NCBI GenBank assembly: GCA_028583605.1
Contig: CM053334.1
Coordinates: forward strand, 23,150,226 to 23,214,225
Length of the DNA stretch: 64,000 nt
DNA from: Dastarcus helophoroides
Lineage: Eukaryota; Arthropoda; Insecta; Coleoptera; Bothrideridae
Reading direction: 5' to 3'
Shown: positions 34,679 to 46,283 of the stretch, piece after piece
How positions within the stretch are numbered: position 1 is the first letter of the stretch
Layout: each line of letters opens with the position of its first letter
Notes under the pieces: generated by a model
Seen by the model: only the letters and a program-made list of their open reading frames with translations
The model's database searches: none
Told to the model about the DNA's origin: nothing
Made by a program: the position numbers and the translations under genes

Positions 34679-34765
34679 TAGCTACGCCTATGCTAAAAAT
34701 TCTTATATTTTACTATTTCATTCACAATATCATCATTCATAATACAGTAGTTTTTTAGAAAAATA

Positions 34766-35616
34766 CAGGGTGTTTCTAAATTCATGCGACAAAAGGTGAT
34801 TGCTCGCATGAAATTAAGATGGGTCTTTCCTATAACAAAACTTCCTCAGCTCACCCCTTTCCGAGATATCACCCTTAAAAGATGGTGACTAAAATTGAGT
34901 TTTTGTTTTTTTTCTAAAATTTCAGTAAAGCTGGAAACTTGAAATTCTGTAATTTTCGTGCACTCGCAAAGGACTAACCGCGGGTATTTTTTCAATATTC
35001 CTGTTACATTATACGGGGGTGAAGTTAGCAACCCTTACTTTATTTCATATCAAAACTTTTTTTCGAGATGAAGTTTTATGAAATAACATTTAACTTAAAA
35101 TCCTTGTTTTATTTAAAACTTTTTTTTATTCTTAAATTTTTCCCAAAACCAATAGTTGCAGAAAAAAAAATTAAAACCATAATTTATAATTTTCTTAACA
35201 CATTGAGTGGAAAACAGTAAAGATGTAAAATGTAATACGATTTAAGAATAAAAAAAGTTTTAAATAAAACAAGGATTTTAAGTTAAATTTTATTTCATAA
35301 AACTTCATGTCGAAAAAAAGTTTTGATATGAAATAAAGTAAGGGTTGCTAATTTCACCCCCGTATAATGTAACAGGAATATTGAAAAAATACCCGTGGTT
35401 AGTCCTTTGCGAGTGTACGAAAATTACAGAATTTCAAGTTTCCAGCTTTACTGAAATTTTAGAAAAAAAACAAAAACCCAATTTTAGTCACCATCTTTTA
35501 AGGGTGATATCTCGGAAAGGGGTGAACTGAGGAAGTTTTGTTATAGGAAAGACCCATCTTAATTTCATACGAGCAATCACCTTCTGAATTTTGTAGCATG
35601 AATTTAGAAAAACCTG
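34766..35616. mobile_element. Foldback MITE with ~372-bp inverted arms
   Basis: Flanked by TA (34764-34765 and 35617-35618). The arms 34766-35137 and 35240-35616 are nearly perfect inverted copies around a spacer of about 102 bp. The ends read CAGGGTGTTTCTAAATTCAT and, from the other side, CAGGTTTTTCTAAATTCATG. The TA duplication and CAGGGTG ends suggest a Tc1/mariner-like or other TA-target superfamily. There is no transposase; a 61-residue open frame occurs once in each arm only because the arms mirror each other. Confidence 0.88.
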
Positions 35617-35618
35617 TA

Positions 35619-37610
35619 TATAGAACGGTTTGGCAGCTACACGTTCATTCGTTTATACCTTAAATGTCAAAAATTGTCAGTTTGACATTAAATATCTCCG
35701 CTTCAGCACCTGCTTAGGGCTTTTAATTTTGTAGGTGCATAGTCAACACTATTAGTAACATCTGGCAGAAATTTAAACAAAATTTGTAGAAAAACAGCTG
35801 ACCAGTGAACTACCATCTTCGTATCGAATAAAGGACGTAGTCCAACTGAAAGGGGTGAATGAAAAGGATCATTTCAGGTGGTTTCCCATCGGCGTGGTAA
35901 CTTTCGGGTTCACAGGTGAGTTGGTGACCTGTAATGACCATAATTAATACGCTAAACAAGCAAGCAAGTCACTGTCATGTCGAACAATTAGGCCGGAAGT
36001 GGAAACTTGTAAGAATCAGTGCAACTGTTCAACCAAAGTACAATTATATCCTCATCATTGTGTTATAGACTGTAACTGACTTTTTTATTGTTCTTTCACG
36101 CTAGTACGCATACGACTAAATACACATGACAACTTGTTATATTCATATTATGTTGAAAAAACTTGGAGTATAAAGGAAATAAGTCTTACCAAAAATTCAA
36201 GTAGTGGTACAGTCAAAAGTAAAATTTTATTTGGAAACCAAAACAACCTCCCTTTATTTTGATTTATCCCAATAGTTTCATTGCTTTAACCAGTGAATCA
36301 ACAGAAATTCGTTTATTGCCTAAATTTTTACTAGTTATAGCCATAACAGGATTTGTAATGGTGAGGACAAAATATAAACTAAAGAAGTATTTCCCCATTA
36401 GAGATGGAATGTCGTTTAGTATTTGGGTGTCCACAATCCGCAGTCCTCTTCTATTATAATACAAGGCGTTCGGACATCTGATCTAAAACGTTTCGCATTA
36501 TAAAGCAGCCATTTTGGTTTCAGACTAATTTCGTCCGCCGGACTAGAGACCTTTTACCAAATAACACAGATTTTATCAACCAGAAAAATTGGATTATCTA
36601 GACAACTTGTTGCCATTTTCCTGACATGTAATTGGGATGCGACCGAAGAATGTTATTGTCCCCTTTCAAAATTGACGCAATCGCGTTTTCCTCTCAAACG
36701 CCCGAGTTCAACGTCACACAAATTGGATGTATATCGAGCCCATTCCGAGTAATTTTACGAGGAGGCTGATAACTATTAACTACTTAAAAAATTAGAGGCT
36801 ACCAACAGAAGTGAAAACTTAAAACTAGGAAATAACATTGGCTATATAGTGTAGTTCGAACCCAAACTAGTGAACAAGTCAGAATATTGGGAATATCTGA
36901 AAATTCAAATTCAAAATTTTTGAGTTTTGACCAACAACGTCAAAGTCACACTTGGCGTCCTCTTCTAACATAAAAAAACAGAAAATTTGATGACATTTGA
37001 ATATCCGACAAATATGAAACATACGCCATCAACAAGCCAACAGCAATTCTCTGTAATACAAAAATTAATTCGCACAACCGATTGTTTCTATTTGATTTAA
37101 CCGGCGCCAATTGGGTATCGCGTTTATAAGTAAATGGAATAATGCAATAGAAGTGGTGTGAGTCATTTAAACACATTTACTAAGTGTCATCGGTCTATCC
37201 TGTAAATGAATATAATTTTAAACAAATTAACAATGTAGTAACGATACCCACACTGTATTAAATACCGGATATATCCAATTAAATATATACAGACAGCTCG
37301 AAGCGCACTGAATATGCATTTATTAATTGATCTCACAATTGCTACTCTACTCATTAACTGATATTGTCACTATTTCATGTCAACAATTAAAACCCTAACT
37401 TCGTTTCAACCCATTAAGTTTGTTTTAATATATTCATCCAGTTAAACCGAATTAATCGTCACGCCAAATTCAAACTACCATCTCGCTTCCTTTTCGACGT
37501 GTTCATCTTTTTCTACTCTTGAAAGCAGCCGTCATTTAATTACGTGCATACTTCTCGAAAAAATCTATTTAATAAAAGTCTAACACTGACTGACAGACAA
37601 CGCACAGCCT
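35619..37610. other. Unique sequence, no recognised gene
   Basis: Mostly unique AT-rich DNA without the degenerate repeat. The open frames are short and carry no recognisable domain. This is one of the more plausible places for undetected host exons or regulatory DNA. Confidence 0.4.
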
Positions 37611-37614
37611 AATC

Positions 37615-37915
37615 TGGTGGACCTAGGAGCATGAAATTTCACACAGGTGTGCGCAGTAATACGTAGGTGAACACTAAGAGAGGATTTTTTTTTAAATTCA
37701 GCCCTCTAAAATGAACGGTTGGGTCTAGCAGCATAAAATTTTACACATGTGTTTGCAGCAATACGTAGGTGAGCACCAGGAGAGGATTTTTTCATAATTC
37801 AGCATCTAAGATGGACGGTGAGGTCTGGGAGCATGAAATTTTACATAAGTGTTCATTGTAATACGTGGATGAGCATTCAGAGAGGATTTTTTTTCAAAAT
37901 TAAGCCTCTAAGCTG
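37615..37915. repeat. Three ~102-bp tandem copies
   Basis: Copies start near 37617, 37720 and 37820. Each has GAGCATGAAATTT(C/T)ACA or close variant, then GTAATACGT(A/G)G(G/A)TGA, AGAGGATTTTTTT and CTCTAA. The copies are diverged by roughly a tenth to a fifth by eye. Confidence 0.85.
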
Positions 37916-38029
37916 GTGAAAATGGGTATTAACAACAAGGACATTTTAATAATAATATTAATACAAAGGACTGTATTTGAAGTTACCTATATGTCTTATT
38001 TTGTCACAATAAAGACAACATTTTTTGAA

Positions 38030-38405
38030 ATTTTGAAACATTTTCAAAAAGGTTTTTTTCAATTTATTTAACATTTCTTCGGCCCAGTTTGAAAATATTT
38101 AAATTTTTATGGTTTGTTGACAATTTTCTAAATAGTTTTTGAAATGCGACTACCTGATATTTAAATTTATTGAAAACGTCACTTCACGACAGTTCAAAAA
38201 TTAAGAGGTTAGTTTATTTTACATAGAATAGGAATAATGAAAAATAGGAGACCAAAAATTAGATATGGAAAAAATAATGTTTTCTTTTGATAAATTAGGA
38301 AAATATAAAATACATAAAAAAGTTGTAGCACTGGACATCGATGTTTCGCTCTCATTTGAAAAAAACATAATATTTTCAGTCAATAAGGGTCTACCATGAA
38401 GAATT
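38030..38405. repeat. Copy of the CTTCATGGT foldback family
   Basis: Contains TTTATTTAACATTTCTTCGG then CCCAGTTTGAAAATATTTAAA near 38060-38105. Near 38368-38402 it has AACATAATATTTTCAGTCAA then TAAGGGTCTACCATGAAG, the inverted form of the terminus seen at 63245. Related copies are at 47645, 48243, 58912 and 63245. Confidence 0.65.
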
Positions 38406-38439
38406 TTCAAAAATATTTCAAACATTTTTATTTTAGCTT

Positions 38440-39800
38440 AAGGAGCTCAGTTTGAAGGACATTTAAAATAAGAAAGTTCGAAATAATTCAGAATGAGCCA
38501 ATGATGCTCCAAAAATGTAAAAAAAACTTTGGACAAATATGGAGATTTAAAAAAATTGAAAACTTGTCTCTCAAAAAAACTGAATTTTTTTAGAAACCGA
38601 ATACTGAAGTAGAGCAAATGCTATCAGAAAAGTCGAAATTTTCAAAAAGTCGAAATTTTAGGAATGTCGAAATTTTAAGAGTTGTCGAAATTGTCATAAA
38701 AAGTTTAATTTCCAAAGGAAAATGAAAATTTTGAAACAAAAGTCGTTACTTTGAAAAAAATATGAAAATTTTGAAAAAGTCGAAATTTTCAATAATTTTT
38801 GGGAAATTTAAAAATAGGCGAAACATTAAAGAAAGGTCAAAATTGTCATAAAATTCGTAATTGTCGAAGGGTGGAAAATGTAAAATTTTGGAAAAAATGT
38901 AAAATTTTGGAAAAAATGAAAATTTTGGACAGTCCAAATTTTAAAAAATCACATTCTTTTAAAAAGTTAAAGATTTGATTTGAAGTTTTCAAAAAAAAAA
39001 ATATATAAATACGCTTTTGAAAATATTTTGAATTTTGCAGAAGGTTCAAGTTTTCGAAAGAGTCGAAATTTTGAAAAAAGGTGTCGACATGACATTTTGA
39101 AAAGAAGTCGCAATTTTCAAAAAAATTCGAAATTTTGCGAAAGAATTTGAAATTTCAGAAAAAAATCAAAGTTTTGAAATAAATGATCAAAGATTTGAAA
39201 AAAATGACGAAATCTCGAATTAAAATTAAAGAAAAACGTTCAAAATTTTTACGAATCGACATTTTTAATAATTTTCGACAAGTTTTAAATTTTGGAAAAC
39301 GGCTCAAAATTTGAAAAATGGTTCAATTTTGAAATATTTGAACACGAAAAAAAGTCGAAATTTTCGATAAAGTGGAAATTAAAAAAAAAGTCTACACATT
39401 TAAGGAAGGGTTAAAATTTTCAAAAATAAGTTGAAACATGAATATTCTGTTGAAATTTTGTCTAAATTTTGAAAAATAAACATGATATTAGAAAAACTAA
39501 AAATTTGAGAATAAGACAAAAACTTGAAATTGAAAAATTTGAAAAGAGTTTCGAAAGAAGTCAAAATTTTCAAAATGAAGTAATTTTCCAAAAAGTGGCG
39601 AAATTTTAGAGGTCAGATTGGCAGAAAAATACCAAAATTTTGAAAAAGTCAACACATCCAAAAGATTTAAAAATTATGAAAAAATGGAACAATTTTTAAA
39701 CTAATTCGAAACTGTAATAAAGTTGAAATTTCGAACAATTGGGAGATTTTTAGTCAAAGCTTCAATAAAAGCCAAAGTTTTTAGAGCCCAAATATTAAAA
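38440..39800. repeat. Purine-polarity repeat block
   Basis: An A-rich degenerate repeat (AAAAGTCGAAATTTTCAAAA type) without gene content. Confidence 0.7.
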
Positions 39801-39944
39801 AAAATGGGTAGTTATGGGGACTGCCGACAGAAGTCTAAAACTATGATATAACAAATTTTAAGATATTAAAATAAATCTTTTTCCAAGCTGTCAGCGGTTT
39901 TCCTCATTTGAGGAGAAATGCAAATAATTGAGGACTGCGACTAA

Positions 39945-40240
39945 CATCCACTCGCCCCCCCATACACTCCCCAATTTTTCTTTTTTAATATATTTTTATG
40001 ATGCCCCCCTCATTTACCCCTCCCCGCCAAGTTTTCTTTTTAATATATTATCATGATGCCCCCCCTCATTTAGCCCTCCCCGCCAAATTATCTTTTTTAT
40101 GTATTTTTATAGTGCCCCTCCATTTTCACCCCCCCGCATTTTCCTTTTTAATATATTTTCATGATGTCCCCCTTTTACCACCCCCCGCCATTTTTATTTT
40201 TCATATTTTTATTGTGCTTTCCTCCCTCCCCAAGGTGCTT
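39945..40240. repeat. ~60-bp C-rich tandem repeat, five copies
   Basis: Each unit has a CCCCTCCCCGCCA-type run followed by TTTTCTTTTTAATATATTTT and ATGATGCCCCCCTCATTT. Five units, diverging to the right, lie exactly at the boundary between a purine-polarity and a pyrimidine-polarity block. The proline-rich open frame across it is a product of the repeat. Confidence 0.85.
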
Positions 40241-42335
40241 AAAATCACGCCTTTTTATCAAAAATTCGTTCTTCCTGAAAATTACGATTTTTTCTTGAAA
40301 ATTTCGATATTTTTTAATATTTTGTTTGAAAATTTTGTTATTTTTTTGAAAATTTCGACTTTTTTTTTACTTCGATTTTTTTCGAAACATAACTTTATTT
40401 GAAATTTTTCATTTTTGTTTTAAAATTTCAACTTTGTTCATTAAATCGATTTTCTTTGAAAATTTAAGTTTTTTTTTAAATTCGAAAAATTTTTTGAAAG
40501 TTTCGACTTTTATTTTTGAATTTCGCATGTATTGAAAATTTTGCCTTTTTTTAAATGTCGGCCTTTTTGAAAATTTCGACGTTTTTTGAAAATTTTGACA
40601 TTTTTTTTAGAAAATTTCGACTTCTGCTAAAAATCTTGCCTTTTATCAAAGGTTTTTTTTTAGAAATTCCCACCCTTTTGAAAATTTTGACTTTTTTTTA
40701 ATTTTCATTTTTTTTTGAAGGTTTTAAGGTTTATTAAAAATCTTACCTTTTTCAGAAATTCGATGTTTTTAAATTTCGAGTTATATTTTCGGTTTTTTTG
40801 ATATTTTTAACATTTTTTTTTTGAAAATGTTTTCTCTTTTTCAAAACTTCAATCGTTTTTGGAATCCATCTTTCTCTTAAGTTCGATTTTTTTAAAATTT
40901 CTATTTCTTTTTGAGAATTTTGACTTTTTGATAATTTTGATAATTGAGAATTTCAACTTATTGAAATTTATTTTGAATAATCCGAAATTTTCTTTAAATT
41001 TTGACTTTGTGACACTTGATTTTTTTTTTAAATTTCGCCTTTTTTCAAGTTTCGATTTTTTTGAAAATTTCCACTGAAAATTTTGACATTTTTTTTAAAT
41101 TTCGACTTTTGTTGAAAATCTCGCCTTTTTACAGAAGTTCAATTTTTTTTAAATTTCGAGTTTTTTTTTGAAAATTTCGCCCTTTTCAAAAATTTTGACT
41201 TTTTATTTACAATTTTTTTTTTCAATAATTTTACCGTATTTGAAAAATTTTCAAAATTTCAACCATTTTTGAAATCACGCCCTTTTTTCAAATATTCGAT
41301 TTTTTCAAAAATTTTGATTTTTTGTTGAAAATTTCGACTTTTTTTAATATTTCGACTTTTTTGAAAATGTTGACATTTTCTTGAAAATTGTGACTTTTTG
41401 AAAACTAATTTGTTTTGAAAATTTCCACTTCTTTTTTAAATTTTCAATTTTATTTTTAAAAATTTCGACTTTTGTTGAAAATCTCGCCTTTTTCCAGAAG
41501 TTCGCCTTTTTCGGAAATTTTGACTTTTTTTATTTGCAATTTTTTTCTCAAAATTTTAACGGTCATTGAATAATGTTGACTATTTTTTAAAATTTCAACC
41601 ACTTTTGAAATCACGCCCTTTTTTCAAATATTTGATTTTTTCAAAAATTTTGATGTCTTGTTGACATTTTCTTAAAAATTTTGACTTTTTTTGGAAACTC
41701 ATTTGTTTTGAAAATTTGCACTTCTTTTTTTAAATTTTTAATTTTATTTTTAAAAATTTCGCATTTATTGAAAATCTCGCGTTTTCCAGATATTCGTTTT
41801 TTTTTAATTTCGAGTTTTGTTTCAGATGTTTTTGATAATATTAAGTTTTTTTGAAAATTTTGACTTTCTTTTGAAAATTGAAATACAGAACTTGTCCCCT
41901 AGAACCAAGAAGGATTATAAAACACAACAAAGGTTGCTCTAACGTGTTTCGACAGCCAAGCTGTCATCTTCAGAGAGAAACTGAAAACTTTCTTTTGAAA
42001 ATGTTGACTTTTTTCACAACTTCAACCGTCCTTAAAATCACGCCTTTTTTTAAAATTTTAACCTTTTGGTGAAAATTCCGACTTTTTTTCATATTTCGAC
42101 TTGTTTTGAAAATTTTGACGTTTTCAAAAATTCGATTTTTTTTTAAATCTCGACTTTTTTTTGAAAATTTAAACTTTTTTAAGAAATTTGATTTTCGTCA
42201 ATAATTTTAAATTTTTTTTTTAATTTTAAATTTTATTTTTGAAAATTTGGCATTTATTGAAAACCTTGACTTTTTTCAGAAATTCGATTTTTTAAATTTC
42301 AAATTTTTGGAAAAGTTGAAATTTTCTGGTTAACT
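40241..42335. repeat. Pyrimidine-polarity repeat block, ~365-bp duplication
   Basis: T-rich degenerate repeat. 41105-41340 and 41468-41690 are direct paralogues (both with GACTTTTGTTGAAAATCTCG, then TTTGAAATCACGCCC), offset by about 363 bp. The same AATCACGCC / ATTACGCGC landmark occurs near 40240, 42030, 63150 and 63865, linking this block to the one at the right end of the window. Confidence 0.75.
41882..41985 (-). repeat. Hammerhead-like dispersed repeat copy
   Basis: On the minus strand the order is CTCT (41977-41974), CTGAAGA (41973-41967), one extra U, stem II GACAGC/GCTGTC with a 3-4-base loop, GAAA (41950-41947), CACG, UU, and AGAG (41940-41937) pairing with CTCT. This is the hammerhead plan except for the extra U before stem II. 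The family downstream part (TTCTTGGTTCTAGGGGACAA) follows. It interrupts the pyrimidine-polarity block. Confidence 0.6.
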
Positions 42336-42563
42336 ATTTATTTTCTCGTGACTGCTTAAGTTAAAAAGAGATAAGTGCTCCATCATGAGGTCAGAAAATG
42401 TCCAATATCCAGATTAATGTCAACAGTTTGAAAAACAAGTTGGTATTTTCAGAAAATTGGGTTAAAAAAATCTCGAAAACCTTGAAGTTTCTAAAGAAAA
42501 CTTTGTAGTATTTTTGTCTTTTTACAAAAATTAAGAATTGTCAAAACTATATTATTTCAAAGT

Positions 42564-43765
42564 CAATCAGCCTCTTATCCAATTTAGGTAAGGTGGCGGA
42601 AAGGTTTTTGCGGAAGCGTCTGCAAAATATCATCAGCGATCGCGACATCATTCCAAAGGAACAATTTGGGTTCCAACCTATGCACTCTACCTCAGACCAG
42701 CTGCTGAGAGTGGTTGAAACAATCACTCAACGCATGAACTGGAACCAGGTAGTTGGAGCTATGTTCTTCGATATCTCCAAGGCATTTCGCACAGTTTGGC
42801 ACCAAGGACTAGTCTACAAGATGCACCAGTTGGGAATACCTCTAACGATGGTTCAAATGGTAAGCTCGTTCCTGGACCAGCGCTCATTCAGAGCGAAGGT
42901 GGGACAGAAACTATCAAACCAGTTTAGGCTACAGTATGGAGTGCCTTAAGGCTCTGCCTTGTCACCTCTGCTGTATTGTCTGTTCACAGCGGACATCCCG
43001 AGAACCAATCCAACAATCGACCACACCTTATTGGCAGCTTATGCAGACGACACAGCTTTGGTGGCGTACTCTTACAGTCCAGAGTTGATCACCAGATGAC
43101 TTCAGGAGGCAACATACACTCTACCGGATTACTTCGGTCAATGGAAAATCCAAGTCAACGCAGACAAGACCCAAACAGTGTTTTTCACCCAACTCCAACC
43201 ATATGGACATGTAAATGTTCATCGGCAAAATGTCGACTGGAGACTTCAGACAAAGTATCTTGGTGTTATTCTTGATAAAAGACTTACATTTCAGGCACAC
43301 ATCAATTATGCAGTGTCCAAAGCCAAAATGCTAAAGGAACTGCTGATGATTGGTAGAAATAGTAACATGTCCATTGGACTTAAAGTGTTACTATACAAAT
43401 CAATCATAAGACCAGCGATGACCTACGCATCTGTAGCTTGGTCACAGGCGACGGATAAGCAGATGAAGAAACTTCAGGTGTTCCAGAACGTCTGTCTAAG
43501 ACAAGCCATGGATGCTCCATGGTTTGTGAGAAACAATCAACTCCATAGGGAAGCTGAACTACATTTGGTAAGAGATTTTCTTAGGCAAATTAATTCCAGG
43601 GCGATGGTGAGAGCGGAAACGCATCCCAACGAACTAGTTCGACAGGCAGTGGATTACGATACAGGATTTGGAGACCAAGGATGGTCCTCTAGGCTGCGTC
43701 TTCCCTTCTGGAAATTTTTCTGTTTTGTTTGTCTCTTATGTTTCAGGCAAAACAGCTTACAGTAG
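42564..43765 (+). pseudogene. Jockey-like reverse transcriptase, C-terminal part
   Basis: One frame runs from the SLLSNLGKVAERFL motif through EQFGFQ, the palm motif FFDISKAF, YADD (43040-43051) and the thumb-region LGVILDKRLTF, RPAMTYASVAW to a stop at 43763-43765. These are hallmarks of Jockey-clade LINE reverse transcriptases. The frame is broken by TAA at 42947-42949, where the family has VPQGS, and TGA at 43097-43099; there is no frameshift. The endonuclease and ORF1 are missing through 5' truncation, so it cannot function. The enzyme would copy its own RNA at a nicked chromosomal target. Confidence 0.9.
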
Positions 43766-43931
43766 TGCTCCAGCACTTTTGTATTGCTCCAATGGAGGGA
43801 TTGGGGGCCAAGGGCCCGGCCCGAAGAAGTAGGGGTTTTTAGTCGGTACCCGTAGCTTGAGCGGAAGTCCGACACTATCTGGGTTATCTTTCCAGATGTC
43901 CTTAACGGATTTTCCCTTCTTTAAAAAAAAA
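42564..43931 (+). mobile_element. 5'-truncated Jockey-like LINE with poly(A)
   Basis: A non-LTR retrotransposon fragment that starts inside the reverse transcriptase domain and ends in a poly(A) run (43923-43931). It is flanked by TATTTCAAAGT (42553-42563) and TGTTTCAAAGT (43932-43942), an 11-bp target duplication with one mismatch. The unoccupied target is visible in the paralogous repeat unit at 44460. After the open frame a GC-richer 3' UTR of about 155 bp follows (43766-43922). 5' truncation is typical of LINE integration by target-primed reverse transcription. Confidence 0.9.
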
Positions 43932-44534
43932 TGTTTCAAAGTTTTTACTTTTTTATCAAATGATCGACCAAATTTTGGGGAAAAGGCAAATTGGTATATT
44001 AAACAGATAGGTAAACAAACCTAACCTTAAAAAAATATTTTCACTTTTTTTGAAAATTTCATCTTTTTTTATAAGTTGATTTTCTTCGACAATTTGACTT
44101 TTTTTAATATTTCGAGAAATGTTTTGAAAATTTCGACTTTTTAAGTTCTCAAATTTATTTTTGAAAATTCCGCATTCATTGAAAACCTCGCATTTTTTCA
44201 AAATATCCATTTTTTTAAATTTCAAATTTTGAAAAAAAGTTGAAATTTTCTGGTTAACTGTTTATTTGTCCTTGACTGCTTAAGTCAAAGGGAAACAAGT
44301 GGCCCATCACGAGGTCATAAATGTCCAATATTAAGATAAATGTCAACATTTTAAAAAACAAGTTGGAATTTTCAGAAAATTGGGTTAAAAAAATTTCGAA
44401 AACCTTTAAGTTTCCACAGAAAATGTTGCAGGATTTTTGTCTTTTTACGAAAACAATACTGTTTCAAAGTTTTTACTTTTTTATCAAAAGATAAACCAAA
44501 TTTTTAAGAAAAAGCAAATCGGTACATTAAACAG

Positions 44535-46283
44535 ATAGGTGAACAAACATAACCTTAAAAAATATTTTATTGATTTAATGTAACAATAGAAGAACAATCT
44601 TTTATTGTTAAATCCTACTTTCGAAAAACCTAAACAGCAATCGTCAATGGATCTTTTCTATTCCTGATAGTATTGCAGAATTTTTATGTCAAGGTTAAAT
44701 GTCAATTTAACCTTGAATCAAGTAAGAAACATACATACGTGAACATGTCAAAAAATGACTGCAGCACAGTAAATTAGAAAACTTTATGTTCACTCGATAC
44801 ATATCGACGGCTAGTCTGCCCTAATTACTGTATTGCACCTAATTAATAAACCTGTGTTGACTCCCAAAATGTACATCTAGATGACATGATGTAAAGGATA
44901 AATTAGATCCGTACTACACCTGCAGTTTCCCGATAACCTTTCTTTAAATATCTATTAACCCTAAAATTTAAGTTATAGCTTTAAAAAACCTTAGAAATCA
45001 GGAGAGGGTGGTTATTATATTTCAAATTTTGAGCTATAAGACTGAATCAAAAATTATTAAAAAGATATTTCAGGCAATTTAGAGGTAGCTCGTTGTTTAA
45101 ATGATGCTTCATACGATGCATTAAATAACATTTTTCCTTATACTAAACAAATCTCCTATTTTAATATAATTTTTTTCTAATCATTTAAGGGTTACACTTT
45201 TCCTTTTAAACTGCAGAATCCTGAAAAACCCATCACTTGTTTTATACTTCGTTCTACCATAGCTAATGAAAAGTCGTTGCTCTTTTAATTTGTGGTTCAA
45301 CGTACCATTCGACGACGATTTTCTAGGTTCATAACAATTCTTAGATAATTTTTGCACTCTACTAAACAGCAGCCATACAAACCATTTTACAGATTTTAAT
45401 TTAAAATTACTATTCGACAACGAGAAACAATCCGAAACAAGAAATTACTACATTAGTGGGGATCATGTTTTCGCAATTTGTAGGTAGCCATGTCGAAAAT
45501 TCATTATCAAAATTGAGGTAAACGACAGGAGACAGTTACGTCAAGTAAAAAGTATGCGCAAGCGATTATTATCAATTAAAATAATCATAATCATCACGCC
45601 GTACGCCGACCAAAAATGCCATCCGTTAAGTACACGATGTTAGATGCAATACCATGACGTGAGGAGATGTCTTTCAATCCGTGTGGAACTTCACGCGATA
45701 GTGCCGCCATAGAGATCTGCAATAGTTCAGTTTGTATGGGATTTATGAGAAAAATATGTGACGCTTCGTTCAAAAATGAATAAAAATCAGTCAATTCTTG
45801 TTCAAGTTGATTATTTACAATGCTTTGGTGCATTCTCCATGGCCAGCTAGATAGCTTCCGTTGTTTAAAATGTGTTTGAAAAAAAAGTCGAAAGTTCCAA
45901 AGAAACTTTACAAAATATAGTTTTCATTTTGCAACGAAAGCTAAGTAAGATGAAAAATGCAGGTTGTAGTGCGGATCTAACTTATCCTTTATATAATTTC
46001 ATTTGAATGTTCATTTTAGGAGTTAACACAAGTTTATTAATACTTGCAATACAGTAATTACAGCAGACTAGCCATCGCTAAGTATAAAGTGTACAAAAGG
46101 ATTTCTAATCTAGTGTGCTGCTCTCACCAAATTGACATAAAAATTCTGCAATATTACAGGAAGAGAAGAGATTCATTCACGATGGTCCTTTGGGTTTTTC
46201 GAAAGTAGGATTTAACAATAAAAGATTTTTGTTCCATTGTAACCTTAAATAAATAATTTTTTCTTAAGTACATGTTCACCTAT
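44535..46283. mobile_element. Large foldback element with ~1-kb unique core
   Basis: Arms at about 44535-44960 and 45930-46283 are inverted copies. Examples: AATCTTTTATTGTTAAATCC plus TACTTTCGAAAAACC against its complement near 46195-46240; GGCTAGTCTGC.TAATTACTG against its complement near 46050-46075. Ends are ATAGGTGAAC and GTTCACCTAT. Between them about 1 kb of non-repetitive sequence (44960-45930) carries several open frames under 80 codons without recognisable domains. No target duplication was assigned because the left end lies in duplicated repeat sequence. Confidence 0.75.

Larger units (their letters stand above)
42336..44534. repeat. ~540-bp two-polarity tandem units (interrupted by a LINE)
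   Basis: The landmark TGACTGCTTAAGT.AAA.GGA, GAGGTCA, AATGTCCAATAT recurs near 42350 and 44270. Removing the LINE between them leaves a spacing of about 540 bp. A second shared stretch (TTTCAAAGTTTTTACTTTTT through AAACAGATAGGT.AACAAAC) is at 43934-44040 and 44462-44575. Each unit has one pyrimidine-rich half and one purine-rich half. Confidence 0.75.

Noticed and set aside
34846..35530. Two nearly identical 61-residue peptides on opposite strands
   Set aside because: They are mirror images produced by the inverted arms of one foldback MITE, not a conserved gene pair.
39998..40402. 134-codon proline-rich open frame
   Set aside because: Follows the C-rich 60-bp tandem repeat and runs on into T-rich degenerate repeat; no domain.
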